A stretch of DNA of 64,000 bases from SKZT01 sp964478625 (GCA_964478625.1 CAYZJH010000002.1:104151-168150); one strand, 5' to 3'. Shown: positions 1 to 10,184, counted from the stretch's first letter. Numbers and translations are program-made. Notes: generated by a model from the sequence alone, not told the origin.

Positions 1-1
1 T

Positions 2-679
2 GATAAAATGATTGGAAGTCATGGGTACCGGAATATGTCTGCAGGGCCGGTGGTGGTTCTGGGTGGAGGCCGTGTCGGTCGATCAGTGGGAGAAGCTTTA
101 ACTAAGCGGAATATTGATTACAGGGTAGTTGAAAAAAAACCAGGCATTGCCTCTAAAGATAAGCATTTTATTCTGGGAAACGCAAGTGATCTCGATATCC
201 TCGTTCAGGCAGGCATCAATGAAACTCCATCGATCATTATCACAACCCACAACGATGACCTGAATATCTATTTGACCATATATTGCCGAAGACTTCGTCC
301 TGATGCACAAATTATCAGTCGAGCCAGCCTGGATCGGAATATCAATACCCTGCATCGCGCTGGAGCCAATTTGGTAATGTCTTTCAGTTCTTTATGCACT
401 ACCACGATTATGAACCTGTTAAAGCCTGAAAAGATTCTGATGCTTTCGGAAGGTTTAAACGTATTTCGCAATACCCTGGCCAAAGATCTCGAAAACAAAA
501 CAATTCTGGAGGTTAAAATTCGAGAAAATACCGGATGCAGTATTATTGCCATCAAAAGAGGCGATGATGTCATGATTAACCCGGATCCAAATATTATTCT
601 TGAAAAAGATGACGAATTGATACTTATCGGCTCAGATGACGCTGAAAAGAGTTTCAATGAAAAATATATGGTGACCTGA
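2..679 (+). CDS. Potassium channel/TrkA-type RCK protein, C-terminal part (partial at window start)
   Basis: The reading frame is open to the left edge, so this is probably the cytoplasmic end of a longer potassium channel or Trk-type protein; an ATG at 8 is available but I see no reason to treat it as the true start. From that ATG, residues 13-45 form a Rossmann fold with the nucleotide-binding Gly-Gly-Gly-Arg-Val-Gly loop at 19-24 and an acidic residue (Glu42) at the end of strand 2, as in TrkA_N/RCK domains that bind NAD(H) or ATP. Residues about 140-220 resemble an RCK_C (TrkA_C) domain, ending in the typical 'DDELILIGS' strand. The role would be ligand-gated control of K+ flux at the inner membrane. 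Whether a pore precedes it cannot be seen here. It converges on crcB. Confidence 0.8.
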   Translation, partial: DKMIGSHGYRNMSAGPVVVLGGGRVGRSVGEALTKRNIDYRVVEKKPGIASKDKHFILGNASDLDILVQAGINETPSIIITTHNDDLNIYLTIYCRRLRPDAQIISRASLDRNINTLHRAGANLVMSFSSLCTTTIMNLLKPEKILMLSEGLNVFRNTLAKDLENKTILEVKIRENTGCSIIAIKRGDDVMINPDPNIILEKDDELILIGSDDAEKSFNEKYMVT

Positions 680-717
680 GAATCAGGTCGAGCTTGTCGA
701 TTTTGTTTTTACAAAAT

Positions 718-1137
718 TCAGGATCTGATCAGGACATGGACGAGACCGATACCGGCCAGAGCCAGGGCAAAACCCAGTATATTGTTCAGCAGAAAGTTAA
801 AGGCGGCAATATAAACGGTTCCGTTTCGCAATGAAACAACGGTTTCTATGGAATAGGTGGAAAATGTGGTAAGAGCTCCTAAAAATCCGGTCATTAGAAA
901 AAGCCGTATTGAAGGACTTAACCAACTGGTTTTATCTGCCAGAGCAAAACAGATCCCTATAAGAAAACAACCGGTCAGGTTTACAATCAGAGTTCCGTAT
1001 GGAAAACGAATTCCAAGGTATTTGACTGCCAGCAAACCGGTCCCATAGCGGGCAAGTGCTCCAAGACTCCCCCCTGCCATGACAAGAAAAATTGCTACCA
1101 GCACCGGCTTTATTGCCCGCATGAACTGTGAAACCAT
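718..1137 (-). CDS. crcB: Fluoride ion channel CrcB/Fluc
   Basis: Small four-helix membrane protein of the CrcB/Fluc family, which exports fluoride as a dual-topology dimer. Family motifs visible are GGSLGALARY near the first helix, PYGTLIVNLTGCFLIG with the conserved Asn, and TGFLGALTTFSTYS with the Phe/Thr/Ser residues that line the pore. I start it at 1137 because a GGAGG lies 8 nt upstream (1146-1150), giving 139 residues, near the family norm of about 125. An upstream ATG at 1197 would add 20 residues with no homologous look. It follows the pfaD-pfaA pair on the same strand by about 90 bp and may be read from that promoter. I saw no fluoride riboswitch in the short gap, though such structures are hard to judge by eye. 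Confidence 0.92.
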   Translation of the reverse strand: MVSQFMRAIKPVLVAIFLVMAGGSLGALARYGTGLLAVKYLGIRFPYGTLIVNLTGCFLIGICFALADKTSWLSPSIRLFLMTGFLGALTTFSTYSIETVVSLRNGTVYIAAFNFLLNNILGFALALAGIGLVHVLIRS

Positions 1138-1228
1138 CTGACAGGCCTCCGACCAGAAAACAATAATTTCGATCAGCTTTTGAAGCCATTCCGCCAATTT
1201 TCGGCCTCATAAACAAAAAAAAAGCTGG

Positions 1229-4200
1229 TTACTTGAAAGCTTTGATCAACTCCGGGTCGATTAATGCCTCATAGCCAAAAAGCCGGGCTACAACATGATC
1301 CTGCTTGTCCATGAAGGTAAAATCTCCCCGCAGTTTCCGCTGATTCACTTCTTTGATTTCCAGTATTGCCGTTATGCTATCAGCAGGAAAAGTTCGACAA
1401 TATTGCCTGTAAGCTTCGGAATAGCAGGGCAGACAGACCATCCCTTTTTGTTCAAAACACCAGATGATCGCCATTTGAAATGCGCAGTCTAAAACGAGTG
1501 GATCGGCAATCCATCGGCTTCGAATGGGATTTTCCATCCATTGGTCAGGAGAGGGTGCACAAGCTATTTGGGCTGCCATAAAATTGGGTGTGCAATTGAA
1601 TATTTTTTGAATGCCCTGGAGTTCTACTCCATGAAAAAGAATTCGGTCATAGATTTCATGGATACTCTTGGAATACTCAGGGCCGGAAATGAATGATGTT
1701 TTATCGAAATCCGGTGCTTTAAGCAAATCATCAGCCAAAATGGCTTTAGCTCTCGAATGAATGACTTCTTTACCGTCTTTGAAACCATCACGAATTTCCA
1801 CATCCACTTCGAAGGTATTCCCCTTTTTTCGAGCCTTGCCGGCCATAAGCCGGATTGTTTTTTTATCCTGCTCCAGCTTGATGCCGTTTAGCACATGAAG
1901 ATGATCCAGCCCCTGGAGCACCAGACCGGGATTTTCATGAAGTGCGCCGCATCCGAGCCACTCGGTCATTAACGCCAATGGGACGACTGGTTTTCCATCG
2001 AGAATATGAGCCCCTAAAACGCGACATTTTTTTAGGTCGAGTTCCCGTTTGAAAGTCAATGACAGTCGGGATTCATTCGAAGATTGCTGATCCTCTGAAG
2101 GATGAGATTGAACCGGGTCCTCAACGTTATTTAAAATGGGTGCGCCGATCACCACTTCAACAGGTGCTCCGGGTAATGCTTTCATCTCTTGCACCATGTA
2201 TTGTCCTCCAAGCTCCATGGGGATGAGGGGGACATTTCTCTTTGTAAACTCTTTTTTATGAAGATCAGTCACCATTCCACCATCCCAAGGACCCCAATTA
2301 ATGGATACCACCCGGCAGTCAGGCCGTGATAAGGCTTCTGCTTGTGCGATTTTATTTAAAACCTCATTGGCCATGGAATAGTCTACCTGGCCCCGGTTGC
2401 CGAACCGAGCAGTCACAGAGGAGAAAATAACCAAGTATTTCAATGAATCAGAAGCTGCATCCAACAAGTTTTTGAGCCCATTGACCTTTGTATTGAATAC
2501 CTTTAGAAACTGCTCCGGTGTCTTGTCTTTAATCATTTTGTCTTCCAGCACACCGGCTCCATGAATGATGGCCTTTATCTGTCCGTATCGGGTGCGGACA
2601 TTTGCCAATATTTCACACATCTGTTTCTGATCACAGACATCGCCTGTGATGTAATGGACAGATGCACCTTTTAATCGGATACTATTTAGATTCTCCCTGA
2701 TTTCCCTTGAGGCCATGTGAGTTTTGAACAACTTTTCAACCTGCACAGGTGTTGCCGAACGGTTTTTAAATTCATTTTCAATAATGGCCTGTTTAATTGC
2801 ATGCGCATCAGTTATCTCTTTGAGCCAGGAAGGCTCTGTTTCGGTCAGCGGGCTTCTTCCGATAAGAACAAAGTTTGCAGCAACCTCCTGGGCCAGAGAA
2901 AGAACGGCTTGGGCGGTGACTCCTCGGGCACCACCGGATACCAGCACTACGTCTCCTGTGTCCAATCGTAACGAATTGTCCCAGCCAGGTGCTTCCACCA
3001 AAGAAGGCATAACACGCCTGTTTCTAAGCAAACCAATTTCAATGCATGGGTCCGGGCCACTTTTTAACAGCTCAGATACAATTTGGAGAGATATTTCGGA
3101 AGGTTCAAAAGAATCAGGTTCCAAATCCAGGGAACGACATGTCACGCGAGGCCACTCAAGGGATGCGGTTTTCACCAAACCTGCAAGCCCGCCCTGATAG
3201 GGATTAGAAAAATTTTTCTGATTAAAACCAAAAGCACCATCAAGAAAGGAAACAGTCGCAAAAAGAGCAGATCCTTCCAATGCGGAATCATGAAGATCCC
3301 CGGACAGGTTTTTGGCCAACATCAGGGAATCGAGCAAAAACTCCTGATGGATTCCGGAATCTCCTATGATTACAAGGCCGGAAGCTTTTGGAAAACTGCC
3401 CTGTGTTTTGTAAACATCCATAGGGATATATTGTGCGGGAATATTCCATTCAATAAATTGGTTAGCCACCTCATTAGATAAATTTTCATCAAATCCGGCC
3501 ACCAGTAATTTTCTTCCTGCAGGAAATCTTAATATCTCATAAGAGCCCTCAGGGGCATTTGAGAGTTTGATAATCTTTCGTTCTATTCGAAGATTGGCGA
3601 TGGATGAATCATTATTTTGTTTGGAAACACTATCCGTATAGGTCTCCGATTCTTTTGGGCGGGAAGTTTTTGAATCCTTTGCGATATCCGACCCGGTTTC
3701 CGACAAATAATCGACAATTTGTCCCAGTGTTTTCATTTTTCCCATTTTTTCGGGAGTCACCGGGGGAATATGGGGAATTTCAGTTTCAAGGGCTGAGAGA
3801 ATTTCAACCCGTTTGATTGAGTCAATTCCTAGATCAGACTCAATATCCATATCCATGCCCAGCATTTCGGGCGGATATCCTGTTAACTCACTGACTATCG
3901 TGAGAAGAGAGGCTTTGAGATCATCGTGATCGATATCTAGTGTTATTTCGGATTGAAAGGGTCGGCTCCCTTTTAGGGTTTTGGGTTCGTCCTCTTTTTT
4001 TGAAAGATAATCCAGAATCTGCCCTAAGGTTTTCATTTTCCCCATCATCTCGGGTGAAACATGAGGAATGCCCGGAACTTTCTCTTCCATGGCCGAAAGA
4101 ATCTCCACCCTTTTTATGGAATCGATTCCCAGGTCTGATTCAATATCCATGTCCATACCCAACATTTCAGCCGGATATCCTGTCAATTCGCTGACGATGG

Positions 4201-7200
4201 TTAGAAGTTTGTCAGCTAAAGAATTTTTTCCATGTTTTATCGGGAAGTCCGTTTTCTCAGAATGAATGATCTGATCCGATGGCTTTAAATTTGAGGAACC
4301 ACCTTCTAAATGTTCCAGAACCTGACCCAAAGTTTTAAGTCGTCCCAAATATTCGGGAGAAACCTGCGGAAGGCCGGGTACTTTTTCTTCCATTGAAGAT
4401 AAAATCTCAACTCTTTTGATCGAATCGATACCCAGGTCCGATTCGATATCCATATCCAAACCGAGCATTTCGGAAGGATATCCGGTAAGTTCACTGACTA
4501 AGGTCAATAAAACCGTTTTAAGAGGTTTGTTGTCGGATCGCCGAAAAACCGATTCCTCAGAAGATGGTTTTATGACAACATTATCGTCAATATTTTTCGC
4601 CGGTACCTTTTTCGCCTCGGTAATGACGGGTTGGACTGTTTCAGGATGCTTTTGGAAAGGTTTCTGAAGTTGAGGCATTGGATCATGGACAACTCCCATG
4701 GCAACTTCTGTCAAATGTTGCGTTTGCATCATCATTTGCTGAAGAATCCGACCGGTTTCGGTTTGGGTTTCAAGAAACTTTCTATGGGATTCAGCGGTTT
4801 GAATCTGCAGCGTTTGCATGGATTTCATTCCGTCCTGAACGACTCTCAGGGCGCTTTGAATATGCTCGGAAAAATTATTATTCTGGTTCTTCATAATGTT
4901 CTGTTGCCTGGCAGGTAAATTTTCAATATCTGGAGCGTTTATTTCAGTTTCTTTTGAACCTGAAAAATTGTCCTTTGACGAATGGGCAATTGAATTTGTT
5001 TGATCTTTCAAATTTTCAGGAGTATCCGTTTTTTCAAAGGTTGTTCTCTTTTTGGACCCCAAGCGGATATTAGCTCCTGATAAGTCAATACTCATTTTCT
5101 GTTTGCGAATATTTTCTTCAGAAATCGATTCCCACTGATCAAGTTTAACCGGATATCCCAGGGATGCCAAATAACTCAAAGTGTGCGCTAAATCTTCGAG
5201 GCCATCTCCTTTACCGCAGGAACCATCCATGGCGATTGCATGGAATGAGCGGCCTTTTAAGATGGACTGTATCAATCCGGTAAGAACTTTTTTAGGCCCT
5301 ACCTCAAGAAATGTGCGTACCCCGAATTCGAAAATATTTTGGATTTCACTGACAAAGTCAACCGGATTCAGAATTTGATCCGCCAACAGCTTTCGGATAT
5401 CCTTTTCTTTGTCCGGGTAAATAGTTCCGGTGGTATTTGAGAAAACCGGAATATGGGAATCTGCAAAATGGATATCAGAAACCACTTTTTCAAAATCATC
5501 ACGTGCGCTTTTCATCAGGGGGGTGTGAAATGCCGCCGATACCCTTAGTCTTTGGCAGATAAATCCGTGATTGCGGCAAATCGATTCGGCTTTGAGTATA
5601 TTTTGTTCCGGACCCGACAACACCCCCTGCTCATGGGAATTCTTATTGGCCAATACCACTCCGGTATTGGATTTTTGAAGAATATTTTCAAGCTCCTGTA
5701 GCGGTGCTTTCACCGCCGTCATGACGCCCTGCTTATCGGAAGCTCTGAACATAATTTCACCGCGGCGGACACTGAGTGTTAGAAAATCCCTCTCAGAAAT
5801 TCGACCCGACGACCATAGCGCAGTGAGTTCTCCAAAACTGTGACCACCTGCAACTTCAGGAAATATTCCAAACCTTTTTAATATGTTGGATAAACATAGA
5901 CTGATAACGCCGATTGCCGGTTGTGCGATGTGAGTATGTTGCAATCGGTAAGCATGATCGTTTTGCGAATCTTCCTCCGGTATAGGCCCTTTGGGATAGA
6001 TATGATCGGTTATGGGATATAAATCGGAGAAATTCTCGAAAATATTTTCTGCATGCTCCAAGGATTCCAAGGCCTCAGGAAACATACAAACCAAATCGCG
6101 TCCCATTCCGACATATTGGCTTCCCTGACCCGGAAATACAAAGGCAATTTTGCCGGGTGCCTTACCGTTTCCGATGTATATTCCCCGGCCTTTTCTGAAA
6201 TCATGACGGTCCCACTGAGAAAATTCAGTGATCACCTTATCTATCTGGTCGGTAGGAGAGGATTGAGGATTAAAAACGAAAACAAGGCGATAGGAATCTT
6301 TGTGAGAAAATTCCTTCCGGCTTTTTGCAGCCTCATAAATGAGGTCGTTTTGGGAAAAATTGCCTTGGAAATGATTTTTGAGGCCTAAAAGCTTTTGGTT
6401 GATGTCGTTGTAATCGGAAGAGGACAGTGAAAAAATATCAACTGCTCCGGACCAGGATGGCGAGCTCTTTCTGTCGGAATATTCTTCCAGCACCAAATGG
6501 AAATTGCTACCGCCAAACCCAAACGCGCTCACACCGGCTCTGCGGGGATGTCCGGCATTTTTTATCCACGGACGGCTTTGGGTATTTAAATAAAAAGGGC
6601 TTTCATGGATATTCAAATCCGGATCCGGGGTATCCGCTTTCAGTGTAGGGAGCAGAACCTTATGGTGCAGCGCAAGGGCTGCTTTGATAATGCCGGCTGC
6701 GCCGGCTGCAGCTTTTGTATGACCAATATTCGATTTGACGGAACCTAAAGCACACCCGCCTTTTGATGCTTTTGAGAAAACTTCTGACAATGCCTGAAAT
6801 TCAACTCGGTCTCCAACACGAGTTCCGGTTCCGTGAGCTTCCACAAGCTTAATCGTTGATGGATCTATACCGGCTTGTTCATAGGCACCCTTTAAAGCCG
6901 CCATTTGACCTTCTGCCCTGGGTGCATAAATGCTTTGGGATTTTCCGTCACTGGAACTTCCCATACCTTTTATCACCGCATAAATTCGGTCTCCGTCTTT
7001 TTCAGCATCGGCAAGGCGCTTGAGAATAACGATTCCGATCCCTTCGCCAAGCACTGTGCCATCTGCATTTTTTGAAAAAGGACGAGCATCTCCGGTAGGA
7101 GATAAAATTCGTGTTTTTGCAAAACACATGTGCATGAAAATATCGTTAAGAGTGTCCACGCCGCCGGTAATGACCAGGTTGCTTTTTCCAGAAAAAAGCT

Positions 7201-7855
7201 CCAGCAAAGCCAGATGAATGGCACTCATGGAACTTGCACAGGCCGCATCAACAGCGCAATTGGTTCCTCCTAGATTCAGCCGGTTACAGATTCTTCCGGC
7301 AATGACATTGCCCAAAAGACCGGGAAACGAATTTTCCTGCCAGGGAACATAGGATTCGGATATTTTGCCGATAATTTCATCGGCTTTTGACTCGGATATT
7401 CCGCATGATTTAAGTGCTTTTCGCCAGTTGGGGTGGCCCAATCGAGAACCAAGTGGTATTACCAGTTCCTGAGTTCCGGTAGCACCCAGTATGACCGATA
7501 CTTTGGAACGATCAAATTCTCTTCTTTCAGTATAGCCGGCGTTTTCAAGGGCTGTTTTGGCTGCAACCAATCCGAGTAATTGAGATGTATCTGTTGCTTC
7601 CAATGATGCCGGAGGTATCCCGAATTCAGTGGGATCAAAGGATACATGGGGCAGAAAGCCCCCCCGTTTGCAATACACATGATCCGGCACTTCCGGATTC
7701 TCATGGAAATAATCTTCTGCTGACCAGTGTGTCGGCGGTACTTCTGTAACAGCGTCTTCACCTTTAACCAACAAACGCCAATATTGCTTTATTCCCAATG
7801 ATTTCGGGAAAAAACATCCCATGCCGATAATGGCCACAGGAACATTTTTTATCAT
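1229..7855 (-). CDS. pfaA: PfaA-type polyketide/polyunsaturated fatty acid synthase (KS-AT-3xACP-KR-DH)
   Basis: Multidomain iterative synthase of 2208 residues. Domains in order: ketosynthase (about 5-460) with active Cys206 in DAACASSM and His341/His379; acyltransferase (about 570-870) with GHSFG (Ser673) and AFHTPL; a Gln/Met-rich, probably coiled linker (985-1060); three tandem acyl carrier domains with phosphopantetheine serines at about 1145, 1246 and 1346, each in LGIDSIKRVEIL; a ketoreductase (about 1630-1870) with GGARGVT, Ser1812/1813 and Tyr1826; and a C-terminal hot-dog dehydratase-like domain (about 1930-2200) with His1950 and Asp2123. This is the PfaA layout of polyunsaturated fatty acid and related secondary lipid synthases. 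It follows pfaD by 47 bp. No pfaB, pfaC or phosphopantetheinyl transferase is seen nearby, so the product is unknown. The three carrier repeats are also highly alike in DNA. Confidence 0.93.
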   Translation of the reverse strand: MIKNVPVAIIGMGCFFPKSLGIKQYWRLLVKGEDAVTEVPPTHWSAEDYFHENPEVPDHVYCKRGGFLPHVSFDPTEFGIPPASLEATDTSQLLGLVAAKTALENAGYTERREFDRSKVSVILGATGTQELVIPLGSRLGHPNWRKALKSCGISESKADEIIGKISESYVPWQENSFPGLLGNVIAGRICNRLNLGGTNCAVDAACASSMSAIHLALLELFSGKSNLVITGGVDTLNDIFMHMCFAKTRILSPTGDARPFSKNADGTVLGEGIGIVILKRLADAEKDGDRIYAVIKGMGSSSDGKSQSIYAPRAEGQMAALKGAYEQAGIDPSTIKLVEAHGTGTRVGDRVEFQALSEVFSKASKGGCALGSVKSNIGHTKAAAGAAGIIKAALALHHKVLLPTLKADTPDPDLNIHESPFYLNTQSRPWIKNAGHPRRAGVSAFGFGGSNFHLVLEEYSDRKSSPSWSGAVDIFSLSSSDYNDINQKLLGLKNHFQGNFSQNDLIYEAAKSRKEFSHKDSYRLVFVFNPQSSPTDQIDKVITEFSQWDRHDFRKGRGIYIGNGKAPGKIAFVFPGQGSQYVGMGRDLVCMFPEALESLEHAENIFENFSDLYPITDHIYPKGPIPEEDSQNDHAYRLQHTHIAQPAIGVISLCLSNILKRFGIFPEVAGGHSFGELTALWSSGRISERDFLTLSVRRGEIMFRASDKQGVMTAVKAPLQELENILQKSNTGVVLANKNSHEQGVLSGPEQNILKAESICRNHGFICQRLRVSAAFHTPLMKSARDDFEKVVSDIHFADSHIPVFSNTTGTIYPDKEKDIRKLLADQILNPVDFVSEIQNIFEFGVRTFLEVGPKKVLTGLIQSILKGRSFHAIAMDGSCGKGDGLEDLAHTLSYLASLGYPVKLDQWESISEENIRKQKMSIDLSGANIRLGSKKRTTFEKTDTPENLKDQTNSIAHSSKDNFSGSKETEINAPDIENLPARQQNIMKNQNNNFSEHIQSALRVVQDGMKSMQTLQIQTAESHRKFLETQTETGRILQQMMMQTQHLTEVAMGVVHDPMPQLQKPFQKHPETVQPVITEAKKVPAKNIDDNVVIKPSSEESVFRRSDNKPLKTVLLTLVSELTGYPSEMLGLDMDIESDLGIDSIKRVEILSSMEEKVPGLPQVSPEYLGRLKTLGQVLEHLEGGSSNLKPSDQIIHSEKTDFPIKHGKNSLADKLLTIVSELTGYPAEMLGMDMDIESDLGIDSIKRVEILSAMEEKVPGIPHVSPEMMGKMKTLGQILDYLSKKEDEPKTLKGSRPFQSEITLDIDHDDLKASLLTIVSELTGYPPEMLGMDMDIESDLGIDSIKRVEILSALETEIPHIPPVTPEKMGKMKTLGQIVDYLSETGSDIAKDSKTSRPKESETYTDSVSKQNNDSSIANLRIERKIIKLSNAPEGSYEILRFPAGRKLLVAGFDENLSNEVANQFIEWNIPAQYIPMDVYKTQGSFPKASGLVIIGDSGIHQEFLLDSLMLAKNLSGDLHDSALEGSALFATVSFLDGAFGFNQKNFSNPYQGGLAGLVKTASLEWPRVTCRSLDLEPDSFEPSEISLQIVSELLKSGPDPCIEIGLLRNRRVMPSLVEAPGWDNSLRLDTGDVVLVSGGARGVTAQAVLSLAQEVAANFVLIGRSPLTETEPSWLKEITDAHAIKQAIIENEFKNRSATPVQVEKLFKTHMASREIRENLNSIRLKGASVHYITGDVCDQKQMCEILANVRTRYGQIKAIIHGAGVLEDKMIKDKTPEQFLKVFNTKVNGLKNLLDAASDSLKYLVIFSSVTARFGNRGQVDYSMANEVLNKIAQAEALSRPDCRVVSINWGPWDGGMVTDLHKKEFTKRNVPLIPMELGGQYMVQEMKALPGAPVEVVIGAPILNNVEDPVQSHPSEDQQSSNESRLSLTFKRELDLKKCRVLGAHILDGKPVVPLALMTEWLGCGALHENPGLVLQGLDHLHVLNGIKLEQDKKTIRLMAGKARKKGNTFEVDVEIRDGFKDGKEVIHSRAKAILADDLLKAPDFDKTSFISGPEYSKSIHEIYDRILFHGVELQGIQKIFNCTPNFMAAQIACAPSPDQWMENPIRSRWIADPLVLDCAFQMAIIWCFEQKGMVCLPCYSEAYRQYCRTFPADSITAILEIKEVNQRKLRGDFTFMDKQDHVVARLFGYEALIDPELIKAFK

Positions 7856-7902
7856 TACAAAATGCCTTTTTTAAGAATTTTAATATTTGAAATCCTTGCC
7901 CT

Positions 7903-9549
7903 TTATTCCGACACCAGCTTGTATATGGAATCTTCGGGCATGGGAGAAAATTTTCCGATGCCGGCAGGAAGGGGAACTCCCTGACATCGAAGCCATGTCA
8001 CACGTGTAGCCAAAGCTGCCCCGTATAAAAGATTCATGGCAACCGTAACAGTTTTTCTGTTTTCAGGTTTTTCTAAAAAGGAGCCTCGTACCCATTCATT
8101 AAATGCGCCCATAGAAGGGCCGCACCAAATCTGATAATCAATTTTCCTATCAGGTTCGCCATTAACGGCCCATTTGGATGATTGACCGAGGTAAGATCTG
8201 AAAATGAGCGCCATCTTGTGCTTGGAGTCGTTTTCCGCCATTAATATTTGCCTGGGATCCCGTTTCTGAAAAAAAGATCTTGTTTTTTCCCAGGCCTGAT
8301 GAATGTTACACTTGAAATAATCACGTTCCAGCATATCCTTTTGTTTATTCGGTATATCTTCAATACAATCATATGCTGAATAAAGGTCATAGAGTTTTGC
8401 AGCTCTGAAGGCAAACATTGTTCCGCGTTTTAGTACCTGAACCTTCACACCCATTTCAAACATGTCGGCGGCAGGAGCCATTGTCACATCGGCTTGGCAG
8501 GTTTCTGCCAGCATGTGTCGGACGGTTTCGGACGTACCCGCTTCCACGCAGGATTGGTTTACCGAACCGGTTAATATATATGCCGCTCCCATGGCAAAGG
8601 CCGCAGCCGCAGAAGCAGGGGTGGCGATACCACCGGCAAGCCCGATACATATGGGTTGTGGATAATTGAATTTGGAAACCAATTCATCCCGAAGTGCCAG
8701 CATGGTCGGCAGCAATGATATAGCGGGTTGATTGTCGGTATGTCCTCCGGAATCGGCCTCGGCCGTAATATCATCGGCCACAGGAACTTGTGCTGCCAGG
8801 GATGCCTCTTCGTGGGTAATCATTTTTCTCTCAACCAATTGACGCAGTAATTTTTCCGGAGGAAAAGACATAAACTTTCGGGCAACCTCGATTCTGGACA
8901 CTTTGGCGATTACTTTATTGGGGCATATGATATTTCCATGATGATCACGATAAATACCTTTTACACGATAGAATATAAGTGGAAGTGTAAGATTCAAATA
9001 AGCGGAAGCGCTTACAAGACGCAAACCGTGCTTCAGGTATAGTCTGACCACCGCCATTTCGTGCTCCGGATCTCCGGGACTGTGAATCAGGTTTGATCCA
9101 AAAGGCCTGTTTTCAAGGGTCTTGCGCAATTTCAGGATAGAATCTTCGATTTGGGATATTTCCAGACCCGCGGCACCGAACATGCCCAGCATTCCGGCTT
9201 CTCCTGCTGCCCGAACCATTTCAACGGATGTAATCCCATTGGCCATTGCACCGGCAACATAGGCATAGGTCAGATTGTGCCTTTTCTTGAAGAGAGGGTC
9301 CCCCAAATTTTTCGGATGAATGGCCGGAGCATAGGATAAGACCGGTAATGCTCCATTATTTTCTGACGCATCACGATTGAAACTCATGACTCCGTCATAA
9401 CCGACACCGATATCACCATTGATGTCGAGCAAAAAAAAAGGCTTATTCAATCGTAAAACAGCCTTTTTTACGGCTTCAATTCCTATCTCCGAAGGTTTTG
9501 AGCCGTTTAACCACCAAGCTGGGATCTTGTTAGCGGATCCGATTTGCAA
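7903..9549 (-). CDS. pfaD: PfaD-type enoyl reductase (FMN-dependent, 2-nitropropane dioxygenase fold)
   Basis: Protein of 548 residues of the PfaD family, the stand-alone enoyl reductase of polyunsaturated fatty acid synthases. The central TIM barrel shows EADSGGHTDN at 264-273 and the FMN phosphate loop GLAGGIATP at 303-311, followed by a GAAYILTGS strand, as in nitronate monooxygenase-like flavoproteins. In the Pfa pathway it reduces the enoyl-thioester made by the dehydratase domain. The start is a TTG at 9549: a GGAAGGG lies 7 nt upstream, and the nearby ATG (rightwards) is out of frame. It is the first gene of the pfaD-pfaA pair, opposite to the common order in which pfaD is last. A promoter candidate lies at 9602-9630. 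Confidence 0.92.
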   Translation of the reverse strand: MQIGSANKIPAWWLNGSKPSEIGIEAVKKAVLRLNKPFFLLDINGDIGVGYDGVMSFNRDASENNGALPVLSYAPAIHPKNLGDPLFKKRHNLTYAYVAGAMANGITSVEMVRAAGEAGMLGMFGAAGLEISQIEDSILKLRKTLENRPFGSNLIHSPGDPEHEMAVVRLYLKHGLRLVSASAYLNLTLPLIFYRVKGIYRDHHGNIICPNKVIAKVSRIEVARKFMSFPPEKLLRQLVERKMITHEEASLAAQVPVADDITAEADSGGHTDNQPAISLLPTMLALRDELVSKFNYPQPICIGLAGGIATPASAAAAFAMGAAYILTGSVNQSCVEAGTSETVRHMLAETCQADVTMAPAADMFEMGVKVQVLKRGTMFAFRAAKLYDLYSAYDCIEDIPNKQKDMLERDYFKCNIHQAWEKTRSFFQKRDPRQILMAENDSKHKMALIFRSYLGQSSKWAVNGEPDRKIDYQIWCGPSMGAFNEWVRGSFLEKPENRKTVTVAMNLLYGAALATRVTWLRCQGVPLPAGIGKFSPMPEDSIYKLVSE

Positions 9550-9601
9550 AGCTTATCCCTTCCATGAGCCTGATTTGAAAAATAAAAAAATTAAATTTGT
9601 T

Positions 9602-9630
9602 TTTGTATAAAATCACTCAATATTTGTCAA
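9602..9630 (-). promoter_or_regulatory. Candidate sigma70 promoter for pfaD-pfaA
   Basis: On the minus strand a perfect TTGACA (9625-9630) is followed after 17 nt by TACAAA (9602-9607); TATACA with a 15-nt spacer overlaps it. It lies about 50 bp upstream of the pfaD TTG start. Seen by eye only. Confidence 0.45.
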
Positions 9631-10056
9631 GCTTTGATCATTGAATGAAAAGATTCATCGCCATTGTTAACACTCTGGAATGGTTCTGACTTATGATGCA
9701 AGCATACCATTTTTTCGAAACAATTTATACCTTTTTTTAGAATTTATAACGCAAGCAATAACCTTGGAACCATTATCAACGGTTGCGTTATTTCATGGTT
9801 TCGTAATGCCCCTTATAACGTTAATTTTACGCATTGTTTGGTTGGTTTTTGTCAATCATTATGGCTGCGTATCAATATCGAATAAAACCGAAGGAGGAAC
9901 AGCATGGCCGATTTCATGACCGCGTCATAAATTCAGGAAATTTACGACGTGATGATCTGTGATTTGTCATCCCATTGATTATTTTGGCGGATAAATTTTC
10001 TTCCATACTGATATTGGTTGCCAACTCTCTATTTCAGGGGTGACCGATTCTTTTTC
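9631..10056. other. Divergent intergenic region, no gene recognised
   Basis: AT-rich spacer between the divergent pfaD and MBOAT genes. Short open frames exist (for example 9680-9919 plus), but they lack a convincing ribosome binding site and protein character. Several short repeats of the GTTATAACG type occur at 9784-9830; I could not assign them. Confidence 0.5.
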
Positions 10057-10085
10057 TTGACAAATGGTCTCTTCTTAACTATCAA
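10057..10085 (+). promoter_or_regulatory. Candidate sigma70 promoter for the MBOAT/SGNH pair
   Basis: TTGACA at 10057-10062, a 17-nt spacer and TATCAA at 10080-10085, about 100 bp before the MBOAT start. The spacing is ideal and the -10 matches four of six bases. Confidence 0.45.
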
Positions 10086-10184
10086 AAACAACATTCATAT
10101 CAATACAATATCCTTTCAATCCGTTATAATGACACACAAAAACCTGACAGCATCCAGGAAAGCTCGAACTTAAACGGCACTTAT

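Noticed and set aside
2724..3197. Long plus-strand frames inside pfaA (also 6053-6388 and others)
   Set aside because: They are antisense shadows of a 6.6-kb gene; no start signals or family motifs.
9680..9919. 79-residue open frame between pfaD and the MBOAT gene
   Set aside because: Poor start signal, odd composition, inside a divergent promoter region.
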